Source of the DNA: Massilia putida
GTDB lineage: Bacteria; Pseudomonadota; Gammaproteobacteria; Burkholderiales; Burkholderiaceae_D
Length of the DNA stretch: 64,000 nucleotides
Reading direction: 5' to 3'
Assembly (NCBI RefSeq): GCF_001941825.1
Contig: NZ_CP019038.1
Coordinates: forward strand, 1 to 64,000
The notes below the pieces were generated by a model that was not told the origin of the DNA, made no database searches, and worked only from the letters and a program-made list of their open reading frames with translations. Numbering within the stretch: position 1 is the first letter of the stretch; every line of letters starts with the position of its first letter. Both the position numbers and the translations under genes were made by a program. Shown piece by piece: positions 52,474-60,363 of the stretch.

Positions 52474-52581
52474 TGACGGCGAAAATGCGAACGGGGTTTC
52501 TTAATGCTGTTCTACGAACGAGTGATTCTCTGGCCAAGAGAGCCAGCAGGAGCATATGGGTTGTGTTATCGATCGTTTCCT

Positions 52582-53379
52582 CTACAGTGATTTAAAAGTC
52601 ATCATTGCAGCGACCCCGAGACATATCACCCCGAAAGCAGCTTTCAGATACTTTTGCGGAAGCCGCGAGGTGAGCACACTGCCGACTCCCATCCCGACTA
52701 TGCTTCCTGCTGCGAACGGGAGCGCGACACCAAGGGGAAATTTTCCTGTAGATAGGCTGGCCGCTACGCCAGTTAGCGAAACAAGTGCGATAACACCGAG
52801 CGAGGTAGCGACGACCGATTGCACCGCTAAATCCGTGAAACGCTGCAAGGCCGGCACCATGACGAACCCGCCGCCTACCCCGAGCAAACCGGACAGAATG
52901 CCCGCAATGGCACCTGCGATCGATAAGGCGCCGGCGCACTTGCTCGTCCAGATAAACCGTCCACTCATGTCGTCCCGAATGCAGGGTCGATCCAGAGTAA
53001 GAGAGGTGGACTCGACACTGCGGCCGACGATTTCACGGAAGGTTTTATATGCGACCCAGGCGAGAATAGCGGCAAACAACAGGCTGAGCAGTCGCGTGTC
53101 CAAACGGTGAGCCAACCATACACCGAGTGGCGCGAGCAGGATGCCAGTGCCGGCAATGAGCACGGTCGCGCGGTAGCGCACAATCCCAGCCTTTAAGCCC
53201 ATCAAAGCACCTGCTGCGGCAGAAACACCGACGGCGAGCAGGCCAACGGGGCCGGCTTCGGCGATCGTTAAGTGCATGCCGGAGACAAGAAGTGGGACCG
53301 CGAGAATGCCTCCCCCAGCTCCTGTCAGACCCATGACAATACCTACCACCGCCCCCAAGAGAAGACCCGTAATCATCAC
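52582..53379 (-). CDS. TauE/SafE-family sulfur-compound exporter
   Basis: 265 residues, eight membrane segments in two repeats, each with the family motif: GLTGAGGGILAVPLLVSGM and GLLGVGGGFVMVPALQRFTD. TauE/SafE proteins move sulfite, sulfoacetate or similar anions. It is the last gene of the BigR-YeeE-YedE-TauE run on the minus strand, which points to removal of sulfite or thiosulfate formed in persulfide oxidation. Confidence 0.85.
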   Translation of the reverse strand: MMITGLLLGAVVGIVMGLTGAGGGILAVPLLVSGMHLTIAEAGPVGLLAVGVSAAAGALMGLKAGIVRYRATVLIAGTGILLAPLGVWLAHRLDTRLLSLLFAAILAWVAYKTFREIVGRSVESTSLTLDRPCIRDDMSGRFIWTSKCAGALSIAGAIAGILSGLLGVGGGFVMVPALQRFTDLAVQSVVATSLGVIALVSLTGVAASLSTGKFPLGVALPFAAGSIVGMGVGSVLTSRLPQKYLKAAFGVICLGVAAMMTFKSL

Positions 53380-53387
53380 AGCCCCGG

Positions 53388-53825
53388 TTACGCGGCCGGT
53401 GATGCGGCTTTGGCTTTTGCTCGTTCGAGCAGTTCAAACAACGCCATTCCGACCAGCATGGCGATGAAGAACAGCAAGGGTTTGGCGCCGCCTTGTGCGA
53501 GCGATGCGAGCGCAGGACCGGGACAATAGCCGGCCAGGCCCCAGCCGACGCCGAACGCGAGTCCGCCGAGCACGAGACGGCGGTCAATTTGCGTAGCCGT
53601 CGGCAAGCGCATGGCGTCGCCCAGGATCGATCTCGGACGTTTGGCCGCGAACGGAAACACCAGCGCGCCGACGACTACAGCGCCGCCCATCACGAACGCA
53701 AGCGACGGGTCCCAGTTTCCGGCCAGGTCCAAAAAGCCGAGCACCTTCGCGGGGTCGCTCATGCCGGACAAAATAAGCCCCAAGCCGAACAACAGGCCGA
53801 CCAACAGCGACATGAAGATTTTCAT
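53388..53825 (-). CDS. YeeE/YedE-family membrane protein (DUF6691-like half)
   Basis: 145 residues from the ATG at 53825 (GGGAG upstream). Four to five membrane helices with GLILSGMSDPAKVLGFLDLA and GLAGYCPGPALASLAQGG, the conserved Gly/Cys motif. It pairs with the upstream YeeE protein to make a two-gene version of TsuA-type thiosulfate/sulfur transporters. 9 bp before the tauE-like gene. Confidence 0.85.
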   Translation of the reverse strand: MKIFMSLLVGLLFGLGLILSGMSDPAKVLGFLDLAGNWDPSLAFVMGGAVVVGALVFPFAAKRPRSILGDAMRLPTATQIDRRLVLGGLAFGVGWGLAGYCPGPALASLAQGGAKPLLFFIAMLVGMALFELLERAKAKAASPAA

Positions 53826-53835
53826 TTTTGCTCCC

Positions 53836-54267
53836 TTAGCCGACAAGATGGCGAACAACGTAGACGGTCACGAATCCGGCGGACATAAAGGCTACGGTAG
53901 CCACCATCGAACGCGGGGAGCGACGCGACAGCCCGCACACGCCATGTCCGCTAGTGCAGCCCGAACCGTAACGGGTACCGATCCCTACCAGCAGTCCGGC
54001 CAGGATCAAGACCGGGTAACCGGCCTCGATGTGCACTTGGGGCAGGGGAGCGATGCTTGAAAACACGAGAGGAGAAAGCACTAGGCCGCCCACGAACGCA
54101 AGACGCCAGGCGATATCGCCCCTTGCGGGCGTTAACAGGCCACCCACGATGCCACTGATGCCCGCAATTCTTCCGTTAAATACCAAGAACAGTGCCGTGG
54201 CTATTCCGATCATCAGCCCACCCGCCAGCGACGTCCAGGGCGTGAAATTGTTCCAGTCAATCATCAT
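53836..54267 (-). CDS. YeeE/YedE-family membrane protein (first half)
   Basis: 143 residues. [20 protein letters not shown] and [20 protein letters not shown] carry the conserved Gly-rich and Cys motifs of the family. With the following protein it should form a sulfur-compound (thiosulfate or sulfane sulfur) uptake system. First gene after the BigR-type regulator. Confidence 0.87.
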   Translation of the reverse strand: MMIDWNNFTPWTSLAGGLMIGIATALFLVFNGRIAGISGIVGGLLTPARGDIAWRLAFVGGLVLSPLVFSSIAPLPQVHIEAGYPVLILAGLLVGIGTRYGSGCTSGHGVCGLSRRSPRSMVATVAFMSAGFVTVYVVRHLVG

Positions 54268-54279
54268 TACAGCCTCCTA

Positions 54280-54588
54280 TTACGTTGGGCAGTAAAGTTG
54301 GTACAACACCTGTAGCACTGCCAGTGCCTCACTACTGGAGATGCTGTAGAAGATCTGCTTGCCCTCACGGCGCGTATTCACTAGTCGCTCTTCGCGGAGC
54401 ACGGTCAGCTGCTGTGAAAGCGTAGGCTGCAAGATCCCAGTGATGGTTTCCAGCTCTTTGACCGAGAACTCGCCCTGCGTCATCTGGCATAGCAAGAGCA
54501 TACGGTCGGGGTTGGACAGTACCTTCAGAAGCTTGCTAGCCTCCCCAGCTGCGGCATGCAGTTTCACTAAATCAATTTGCTTTGGCAT
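54280..54588 (-). CDS. BigR/SqrR-type persulfide-sensing ArsR-family repressor
   Basis: 102 residues from the ATG at 54588 (a GTG two codons upstream is open). The HTH is ITGILQPTLSQQLTVLREE. It has just two cysteines, C34 (LLLCQM) and C100 (LYCPT), 66 residues apart, the exact spacing of the disulfide/tetrasulfide-forming pair in BigR. In the presence of sulfide or persulfide the pair links and the repressor releases DNA. It probably controls both divergent operons. Confidence 0.87.
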   Translation of the reverse strand: MPKQIDLVKLHAAAGEASKLLKVLSNPDRMLLLCQMTQGEFSVKELETITGILQPTLSQQLTVLREERLVNTRREGKQIFYSISSSEALAVLQVLYQLYCPT

Positions 54589-54642
54589 GGCCACGTAGAT
54601 CCGTTTAAAAGTAACACTTTACACGAACATTATACCATAACA

Positions 54643-54652
54643 TAATATATTA
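54643..54652. promoter_or_regulatory. AT-rich palindrome, putative BigR-type operator
   Basis: TAATATATTA is a perfect 10-bp palindrome in the AT-rich stretch 54625-54655 between the divergent bigR and blh genes. BigR/SqrR operators are AT-rich palindromes of this kind. Confidence 0.5.
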
Positions 54653-54712
54653 AACGTAGAGACGATGATCCATGTGTCGAACTCTGATCACGACGACTAT
54701 TAAGGAGCGCCC

Positions 54713-55462
54713 ATGATTTTTAGACAACTGTACGAACCCCTGTCGAGCACTTATACCTATCTGCTGGGGGACGAGGACACGGGACAGGCAGTCCTCATCG
54801 ATCCCGTGATTGCGACCATGGATCGGGATCTGGCCGAGGTGCACAGGTTAGGTCTGACCTTGGCTTACACGGTCGATACCCATATCCATGCCGACCACAT
54901 CACCGCAGCTTTGGAAATGAAGCGTGCCGTGGGTAGCAAGATTGCCGCGCCTGCCTACGATCAGTTGTCATGTGCCGATGTCGGCATCGAAGAAGGCAGG
55001 CCATTTCAGGTCGGGGGTATTACTTTGCAGCCCCTGCATACCCCCGGCCATACCGACGGGCACTTTGCCTATCTTTTAAATGACCGCGTATTCACAGGCG
55101 ACGCCTTACTTATCGAGGGGTGTGGCAGGACTGACTTTCAAAACGGTGATGCCGATGCGCTCTACAAAAGCGTGCGAGAGAAGCTGTTTGCTTTGCCCGA
55201 CGAAACCTTGGTCTACCCGGCGCACGACTACCAGCAGCGTTTTGTCTCCTCGATCGCGCAGGAAAAGAAGCGTAATCCCCGCCTGGGCGGGGAAAAGACG
55301 CTCGAAGAGTTCAGGGACATCATGGCCAAGCTGAACCTTCCATACCCTAAGTTCATTGACTACGCTGTCCCGGGGAATAAGCAATGTGGCGTCTGTCCCC
55401 CAGACCTGCCAGAGAACTTGGCCAGCTATTGCCGCCAGATGACCCAGAGCCCGCAGGGCTGA
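54713..55462 (+). CDS. Blh/ETHE1-like persulfide dioxygenase
   Basis: 249 residues, AAGGAG before the ATG. Metallo-beta-lactamase fold with THIHADHIT, TPGHTDGH, FTGDALLI and YPAHDY; the spacing matches ETHE1-type persulfide dioxygenases, which oxidise glutathione persulfide to sulfite with a single iron. The C-terminal VPGNKQCGVCPPDLPENL is common in bacterial Blh proteins. Divergent from the bigR homolog. Confidence 0.88.
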   Translation: MIFRQLYEPLSSTYTYLLGDEDTGQAVLIDPVIATMDRDLAEVHRLGLTLAYTVDTHIHADHITAALEMKRAVGSKIAAPAYDQLSCADVGIEEGRPFQVGGITLQPLHTPGHTDGHFAYLLNDRVFTGDALLIEGCGRTDFQNGDADALYKSVREKLFALPDETLVYPAHDYQQRFVSSIAQEKKRNPRLGGEKTLEEFRDIMAKLNLPYPKFIDYAVPGNKQCGVCPPDLPENLASYCRQMTQSPQG

Positions 55463-55490
55463 CGTGCCGCTAACCAACGGAGAAATTGAA

Positions 55491-55919
55491 ATGACAAACT
55501 TCAAGCAAATAGGGGATGGCCTGTTCATCGGTCCCCAGCCTTCGGGGCAGGATTTGGTGGAGGCGAAGCAGCAAGGCATTCACACCGTAATTGACATGCG
55601 TACGCCTGGGGAAACGGCCACCTCGAACGCCGAGTTGGTCAGGAACAGTGGACTGGATTACTTCAATGTACCAGTCAACAAGACAGCCCTGTCAGAGCAG
55701 CAGATTGACGAGTTAAGTCAAGTAATGCAGAGAACACAAGGGCCGCATTTACTGCATTGCGCCACTGGCACGAGGGCCGCGTTGCTGCTCGCGCTTAGTC
55801 GTGCAAAGCAGAATGGGTGGACAGCGGAACGCACGTTCGAGGAAGCGCAAACCATGGGGTTCAACCTTCAGGGTTCCGCTGATTTCGCCAGCTTCGTCAG
55901 GCAAGTCACGGCCAAATAG
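55491..55919 (+). CDS. DUF442 protein-tyrosine-phosphatase-like sulfurtransferase
   Basis: 142 residues from the ATG at 55491 (GGAGAAA upstream); the open frame is 9 codons longer. The fold has GQDLVEAKQQGIHTVIDMRT and the P-loop LLHCATGTRAALL (HC-x5-R variant). In Blh proteins this domain is often fused to the hydrolase; here it is a separate gene right behind it. It likely handles persulfide sulfur. Confidence 0.82.
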   Translation: MTNFKQIGDGLFIGPQPSGQDLVEAKQQGIHTVIDMRTPGETATSNAELVRNSGLDYFNVPVNKTALSEQQIDELSQVMQRTQGPHLLHCATGTRAALLLALSRAKQNGWTAERTFEEAQTMGFNLQGSADFASFVRQVTAK

Positions 55920-55982
55920 ATGTTCATTCGCAACTAGAACTGCAAGTTAAAGTTCACAAATTTCGATTCAGGGAGCCACTTT

Positions 55983-56795
55983 TTGGATGCTGTACGATTT
56001 GGGCCGCTCGTCGTCCCTGTACAAGTAGCACTACTCTTAGCAGGCATAACGCTTGCCCATTCTGTTGCCGCGTGGTTCCGCACGAGGCGCGGTGTCGATC
56101 CGGGCCCCGTTCTTTGGAAGATGATCGTGTTCGGTTTCCTCGCCGGACGCTCGATCTTCGTATTAAGACATCATGAGATTTATTCCAATGCTCCATTGTC
56201 GATCATCGACTTTCGTGATGGAGGCTTCGACAACCTGGCCGGTTTCGCGACGGCCGTTTTGGTTGGCATGGAATTGTCACGGCGCTCGACGACACTACGT
56301 AGGCCGCTTCTGACTGCAACCTTGACGGGTTGCTTTGTCTTTTTCGGAGGAAGTGCGCTGAATCATGCCCTTACGCCGGTGGGTGTGCCTGTCCCGACAA
56401 TTGAGGTACGCCGCCTCGACAACACAACTGTGCCGCTCAGTGCCTTTGTGGGCCGCCCCTTGATTATCAATCTTTGGGCAACTTGGTGTCCGCCGTGCCG
56501 ACGTGAGATGCCTGTATTAAAGGCTGCACAGCTAGCCCATCCAGAAATCCACTTCGTGTTTGCGAATCAAGGAGAATCAGCAGCAACCGTACAAAGCTAC
56601 CTCGACGCGAATGGGTTACAAATGCCAAATATCGTTCTCGATCCGGCCAAGCAGGTAAGTGCCCGAACTGGTTCGTCTGGTTACCCCACAACGCTGTTCT
56701 ATGATGCTCAAGGCCGGCTATACAAGCGGCATATGGGTGAGCTTTCGCGCGCAACACTAACCGAGAAAATCGACAGCTTCTTCGGCTCTCGCTGA
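55983..56795 (+). CDS. TlpA-like thioredoxin domain fused to an Lgt-like membrane domain
   Basis: 270 residues from a TTG at 55983 with GGGAG 7 bp upstream. About four helices in the first 130 residues (VPVQVALLLAGITLAHSVAA, FGFLAGRSIFVLRHHEIY) resemble the core of prolipoprotein diacylglyceryl transferase without its catalytic motif. The rest is a TlpA-like thioredoxin fold with LWATWCPPCRREMPVL and the cis-Pro loop SSGYPTTLFYD. It should act as a periplasmic thiol reductase in the persulfide module. Confidence 0.78.
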   Translation: MDAVRFGPLVVPVQVALLLAGITLAHSVAAWFRTRRGVDPGPVLWKMIVFGFLAGRSIFVLRHHEIYSNAPLSIIDFRDGGFDNLAGFATAVLVGMELSRRSTTLRRPLLTATLTGCFVFFGGSALNHALTPVGVPVPTIEVRRLDNTTVPLSAFVGRPLIINLWATWCPPCRREMPVLKAAQLAHPEIHFVFANQGESAATVQSYLDANGLQMPNIVLDPAKQVSARTGSSGYPTTLFYDAQGRLYKRHMGELSRATLTEKIDSFFGSR

Positions 56796-56797
56796 GC

Positions 56798-57000
56798 ACT
56801 GGGATACCGCTGCTGTTTTATGTCAGCTCTGATGTTCGAGATGATGACATGGCCAGGCTGCCGCCGTTACTGCATGAGCACATCAACATGCTTGGCCAGT
56901 ATTCCTACTCTGTGTTGGAAGCAGTAGCCAAGGGCTGGCTGCGGCCACTGCATAACCCAGCAAGCAACGAAAAAGTCAGGAGTGGCCTTAACCTGGTTTG
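56798..57000 (+). pseudogene. C-terminal remnant of a second Tn3-family transposase
   Basis: The frame with RLPPLLHEHINMLGQYSYSV, then LEAVAKGWLRPLHNP, is the C-terminal end of Tn3-family transposases (HEHINMLGRYSF type), a branch different from the intact tnpA at 48706. No upstream part of the gene exists. It runs toward the right terminal repeat as in an intact transposon of that branch. Confidence 0.7.
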
Positions 57001-57032
57001 CCGTTCCGCTGCACCTCGACCCCTCATTATGT

Positions 57033-57070
57033 CTTAGCGCCTGATTTTTTCCGTTTTCCCTCTTCACCCC
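57033..57070 (-). repeat. Right 38-bp terminal inverted repeat of the Tn3-family unit
   Basis: Read on the minus strand it starts GGGGTGAAGA, contains GGGAAAACGGAAAAAATC and ends AGGCGCTAAG. Three mismatches to the left repeat. The stretch from here to 57231 has two small dyads, ATCGAC-N6-GTCGAT (57155-57172) and GTAAC-N4-GTTAC (57193-57206), and no gene. Confidence 0.88.
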
Positions 57071-57231
57071 TACTTGGCCGCAATGGCTCTTGCGTCGCTT
57101 CCTCATTCTGAAATGCGGCCAACTGCCTTGGCGCTTAACGTCCTAGTGTAGATTATCGACACCGATGTCGATCCGCAGCGTGCTATCCTGCCGTAACCCC
57201 CGTTACAAGCCCGACCGCGAGCAACACAGCC

Positions 57232-58248
57232 ATGGCCACCCCCGAACCCGCCGACAACGGCGCCGAAAATAACGATGCACACCCAGCGTCGGCGCTGCAC
57301 TCTGCCGTTACAGCTGTGGACGCCGTGCTCGCAGCCCAGCACCGCGCCGTCCTGGCCGCCGCCACGGCCGACAACACGCGCCGGGCGTACCGGTCCGCCG
57401 TAAACCACTACCTGGCGTGGGGCGGCGTGTTGCCGGCCGACGAAGCGGCGATCATCCGATACCTGCTCACCTACGCGCCGACCCTCAATCCCCGCACCTT
57501 GGCGTTGCGCCTGACGGCACTGTCGCAGTGGCACGTCCACCTGGGCTTCCCCAATCCGGCTTCGACACCGACCGTGCGCAAGACACTGACGGGGATCGCA
57601 CGCACGCACGGCCGCCCGAAGAAGAGGGCCAAGGCCCTTCCAATCGAGGACCTGGAACGTATCGTGGTGCAGCTGGTCAGCGCCGGCACGTTGAAGGCGA
57701 CGCGCGACAACGCACTTTTGCAGATCGGTTTTTTCGGCGGATTGCGGCGCAGCGAGCTGGTCGCCATCGAGGTCGGACATATTGGCTGGACACCCGAGGG
57801 CATCGAAATCATGCTGCCGCGCTCGAAGACTGACCAACTGGGCGAAGGGATCATCAAGGCGATCCCGTACAGCGACGGCCCTTGCTGCCCGGCGGCGGCG
57901 TTGCGCGCCTGGCTCGACGCCGCCGACATCATGGCCGGACCGGTGTTTCGGTCTATCAGCAAGTGGGGGACGGTGGCCAGCGCCGCTCTGGGCGTGGGCA
58001 GCGTGAATACGATCCTGGAGGATTGCGCGACACTGGTCAAACTCGACTACGTGCTAGACCTGTCTAGTCACAGTCTGCGGCGTGGCATGGCCACCAGCGC
58101 GCACCGCGCCGGCGCCGACTTCCGCGACATCAAGAAGCAAGGAGGCTGGCGCCACGACGGCACGGTCCATGGCTACATTGAGGAGGCCAGCCGGTTCGAG
58201 GATAACGCGGCCGGCAGTCTGTTGCGTAAGCGGGTCAAACCGGCCTGA
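57232..58248 (+). CDS. Tyrosine recombinase/integrase
   Basis: 338 residues. A SAM-like N-terminal domain (NTRRAYRSAVNHYLAWGG) is followed by a catalytic domain with R172 (GLRRSEL), K199 (RSKTDQ), H280 and R283 (HSLRRG), W306-R-H308 and the nucleophile Y315 (HGYIEEA), so all catalytic residues are present. It lies 160 bp outside the right repeat of the Tn3 unit and may belong to an older integrative element. Two dyads upstream are candidate binding sites. Confidence 0.9.
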   Translation: MATPEPADNGAENNDAHPASALHSAVTAVDAVLAAQHRAVLAAATADNTRRAYRSAVNHYLAWGGVLPADEAAIIRYLLTYAPTLNPRTLALRLTALSQWHVHLGFPNPASTPTVRKTLTGIARTHGRPKKRAKALPIEDLERIVVQLVSAGTLKATRDNALLQIGFFGGLRRSELVAIEVGHIGWTPEGIEIMLPRSKTDQLGEGIIKAIPYSDGPCCPAAALRAWLDAADIMAGPVFRSISKWGTVASAALGVGSVNTILEDCATLVKLDYVLDLSSHSLRRGMATSAHRAGADFRDIKKQGGWRHDGTVHGYIEEASRFEDNAAGSLLRKRVKPA

Positions 58249-58297
58249 TTTGTCTCAGCGCCCGCTTGCCCGTTGTTGAAAAGCAGCACCGGCCGGC

Positions 58298-58314
58298 CCC
58301 CGGCTGTGCCGGGG
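58298..58314. terminator. GC-rich hairpin between the convergent integrase and cytochrome c genes
   Basis: CCCCGGC and GCCGGGG form a perfect 7-bp stem with a TGT loop in the 146-bp convergent region. There is no U-run on either strand. It may act as a bidirectional transcript end. Confidence 0.4.
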
Positions 58315-58394
58315 CGAGCGACGGCATGGCGCGAAGCACGTCCCCGGCGGGCATGCTCAGTAAAGGCGTCTACAGGAAGGGGATGGCATCAAAT

Positions 58395-59033
58395 TCATTG
58401 CGCCAGGACATAATGCGCCAAGGCCATCGCTTCGCCCTCGCTCAGTTGGGAGAAAGCTGGCATCGGTACAGGCCCCCATTTGCCAGCGCCGCCCGCTCGA
58501 ATATTCCTCGCCACCAGTGATACCGCGTCTGCCTTGCCCTTGTACTTTGCCACCACTTCCTTGAATGCCGGCCCGACGACCTTTTTGTCGATCGAATGAC
58601 ATCCCATGCAAGCATTTGCGGCAAGCAACGCTTTCGTATCGATTGCTGCGGTGGCGCCGGCCTTCGGTGCAACTGCAGCTGGCTTTATCGCCGCGTTCGC
58701 AATCGGCACTGCGTTACTGCGTTCGGCACCGTAGGTCTTGACCAGGTAATCGACCATGTCCGGGATATCCGCGTCTGAGAATTGCGCACCGAACGGTTTC
58801 TTCATCTTTCTCACGGTGGCATCCCAGTAGCCGCGCGGCGATGTCGTGGGCTGCGACTGGATGTAATGGACCGAGTGACATGTCATGCAGTTGCGCTGGG
58901 CCAGCGCATATCCCGGCAACTCGCTGGGTTTGAAGACAGCAGTTTCAGGCGGAAGCTGAATGTCGAGGGCGAAAGCTGGGGCCGCAGCCATCAGACTGAT
59001 GGTGAACAGAGAGCAAATCAGTGGATGTTTCAA
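58395..59033 (-). CDS. Diheme c-type cytochrome, partner of the sulfite dehydrogenase
   Basis: 212 residues from a TTG at 59033 with AAGGGG upstream; the longer open frame would overlap sorA. Signal peptide ends near APAFA. Two heme motifs: CMTCH (49-53) and CMGCH (142-146), joined by an Ala/Pro/Lys-rich linker (KPAAVAPKAGATAAIDTK). A Met ligand is likely in PMPAF. SorB of Starkeya-type sulfite dehydrogenase has one heme, so this is an enlarged version. It should accept electrons from SorA, encoded 11 bp upstream. Confidence 0.85.
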   Translation of the reverse strand: MKHPLICSLFTISLMAAAPAFALDIQLPPETAVFKPSELPGYALAQRNCMTCHSVHYIQSQPTTSPRGYWDATVRKMKKPFGAQFSDADIPDMVDYLVKTYGAERSNAVPIANAAIKPAAVAPKAGATAAIDTKALLAANACMGCHSIDKKVVGPAFKEVVAKYKGKADAVSLVARNIRAGGAGKWGPVPMPAFSQLSEGEAMALAHYVLAQ

Positions 59034-59044
59034 TGTGGTTCCCC

Positions 59045-60298
59045 TTATACCGCGACGACGCGCGTCGATTCGACCACATTGCGCATGTAGCCGGCAGGGT
59101 TCCACAGGGCGCTCGCGGGTTGGCCTTGACCGATCCGGTTGCCCGCCCGAACCAGCAGTTCGTGGTTTCCTTTTTGTTTCGGCGTGAACGCCGCGCTCCA
59201 CTCTCGAAAAGAGTAGCGCCCCAGGTCCTTGCCCAGTTGTGCGGCTTGCCAGTTCTTGCCACCGTCGGATGAAAACGCCACCTCATTCACGCCGTAGCCG
59301 CCGTCGAACGCAATCCCGCGCACCACCGTCTGGCGCCCGACCTTGACGTGCATGCCGTCGGTCAGGCTGGTCACGAACGAGCGCACGTTGAGGCGATTGA
59401 TCGGGACGGTCTTGGTCGGCGCCTTTCCCGGCTCGGTACAGGCGCACTGATTGTCGGGGATGCGATAGGCCGTGCTCATCCAAAATCCGTCGAATACCTT
59501 GTCGGTCACGGTAATGTCGGACAGATGCTTGACCCAATAGGTGCCGTAGTAGCCGGGCACCACCAGGCGCAGTGGGTAGCCATTCAACATCGGCAGATCG
59601 GCACCGTTCATTTGCCAGGCCAACATGACTTCGCCGTCGAGCGCATGGTCGATATTGAGCGCCTTCATGAAATCGGGCCCGTCGCCAACGGGCGGCGTGT
59701 CAAGGCCGTTGAACGAGACCTGTACCGACCCGGCCTTGACGCCGGCCTTTTCCAGCACCTTGCGTAGCGGCACGCCAGTCCAGCGTGCGTTGCCCATGGC
59801 ACCATTCGATAGCTGGCCGCCGTTGGCGCGCGGCGACAGGTGGCCGCGGCTGTTACCGGAACACTGGTTCACGGCAACCAGTTCGGTGGCGTCAGCCATT
59901 TGCTTGAGGTCGGCGAGCGAGAGCTCCAGCGGCGTATTAACATTGCCGCCGACTTTGAGACGGTATGTTTGCGCATCGATCGCGGTGGGAATGCCGCTCC
60001 AGTGATATCGGACGAAAAACGCATCGTTCGGCGTAATCACCGATTCGTTGAACACACTGAACGGAGTTTCCAGCTGCGGCGGACGGGCGGTCAGCAGGAT
60101 CAGCGGCCGCTTTTGAGGATACACGACCAGTTCGCGCTCGCCGTTTTCAAACGGCAGCGTGACGTGGCCTGCCTCCGCCGCGAGCGCGCTCAATACCGGA
60201 CTGCCGAACACGCCGGCGGCACCGAGCGTGCCGGCCTGCCTCATAAAGGAACGGCGCCGCAACGCCTCCGCCGTCAATATCAACGAGTTCTTCGCCAT
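59045..60298 (-). CDS. SorA-like periplasmic sulfite dehydrogenase (molybdenum enzyme)
   Basis: 417 residues. The N-terminus LRRRSFMRQAGTLGAAGVFG is a Tat signal. NQCSGNSRG holds the Mo-ligating Cys (C146), with GNARWTGVPL, VVPGYYGTYWVKHL and the C-terminal dimerisation domain (NEVAFSSDGGKNWQAAQLG) of the sulfite oxidase family. It oxidises sulfite to sulfate and passes electrons to the cytochrome encoded next. It needs molybdopterin; molybdate uptake genes are on the 22-kb element. Confidence 0.9.
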   Translation of the reverse strand: MAKNSLILTAEALRRRSFMRQAGTLGAAGVFGSPVLSALAAEAGHVTLPFENGERELVVYPQKRPLILLTARPPQLETPFSVFNESVITPNDAFFVRYHWSGIPTAIDAQTYRLKVGGNVNTPLELSLADLKQMADATELVAVNQCSGNSRGHLSPRANGGQLSNGAMGNARWTGVPLRKVLEKAGVKAGSVQVSFNGLDTPPVGDGPDFMKALNIDHALDGEVMLAWQMNGADLPMLNGYPLRLVVPGYYGTYWVKHLSDITVTDKVFDGFWMSTAYRIPDNQCACTEPGKAPTKTVPINRLNVRSFVTSLTDGMHVKVGRQTVVRGIAFDGGYGVNEVAFSSDGGKNWQAAQLGKDLGRYSFREWSAAFTPKQKGNHELLVRAGNRIGQGQPASALWNPAGYMRNVVESTRVVAV

Positions 60299-60363
60299 AC
60301 TGGTCTCCGTTATTATTGTGAAATCGGTTAGCTCGATACTGCCACAGTATTGTCGTGATTTGC

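Larger units (their letters stand above)
48663..57070. mobile_element. Tn3-family transposon-like unit, 8.4 kb, carrying a sulfur/persulfide module
   Basis: Bounded by near-identical 38-bp inverted repeats and containing tnpA and tnpR (Tn21-like, same strand) plus TauE, YeeE/YedE, BigR, Blh, DUF442 and TlpA-like genes. The flanking pentamers (GATTA at the left, TACTT at the right) do not match, and a fragment of another Tn3 transposase lies at the right end. The unit is therefore probably a hybrid whose right end came from a related transposon. Confidence 0.75.

Noticed and set aside
48658..57075. Target-site duplication around the Tn3 unit
   Set aside because: The pentamers next to the two repeats are GATTA and TACTT; they do not match in either orientation.
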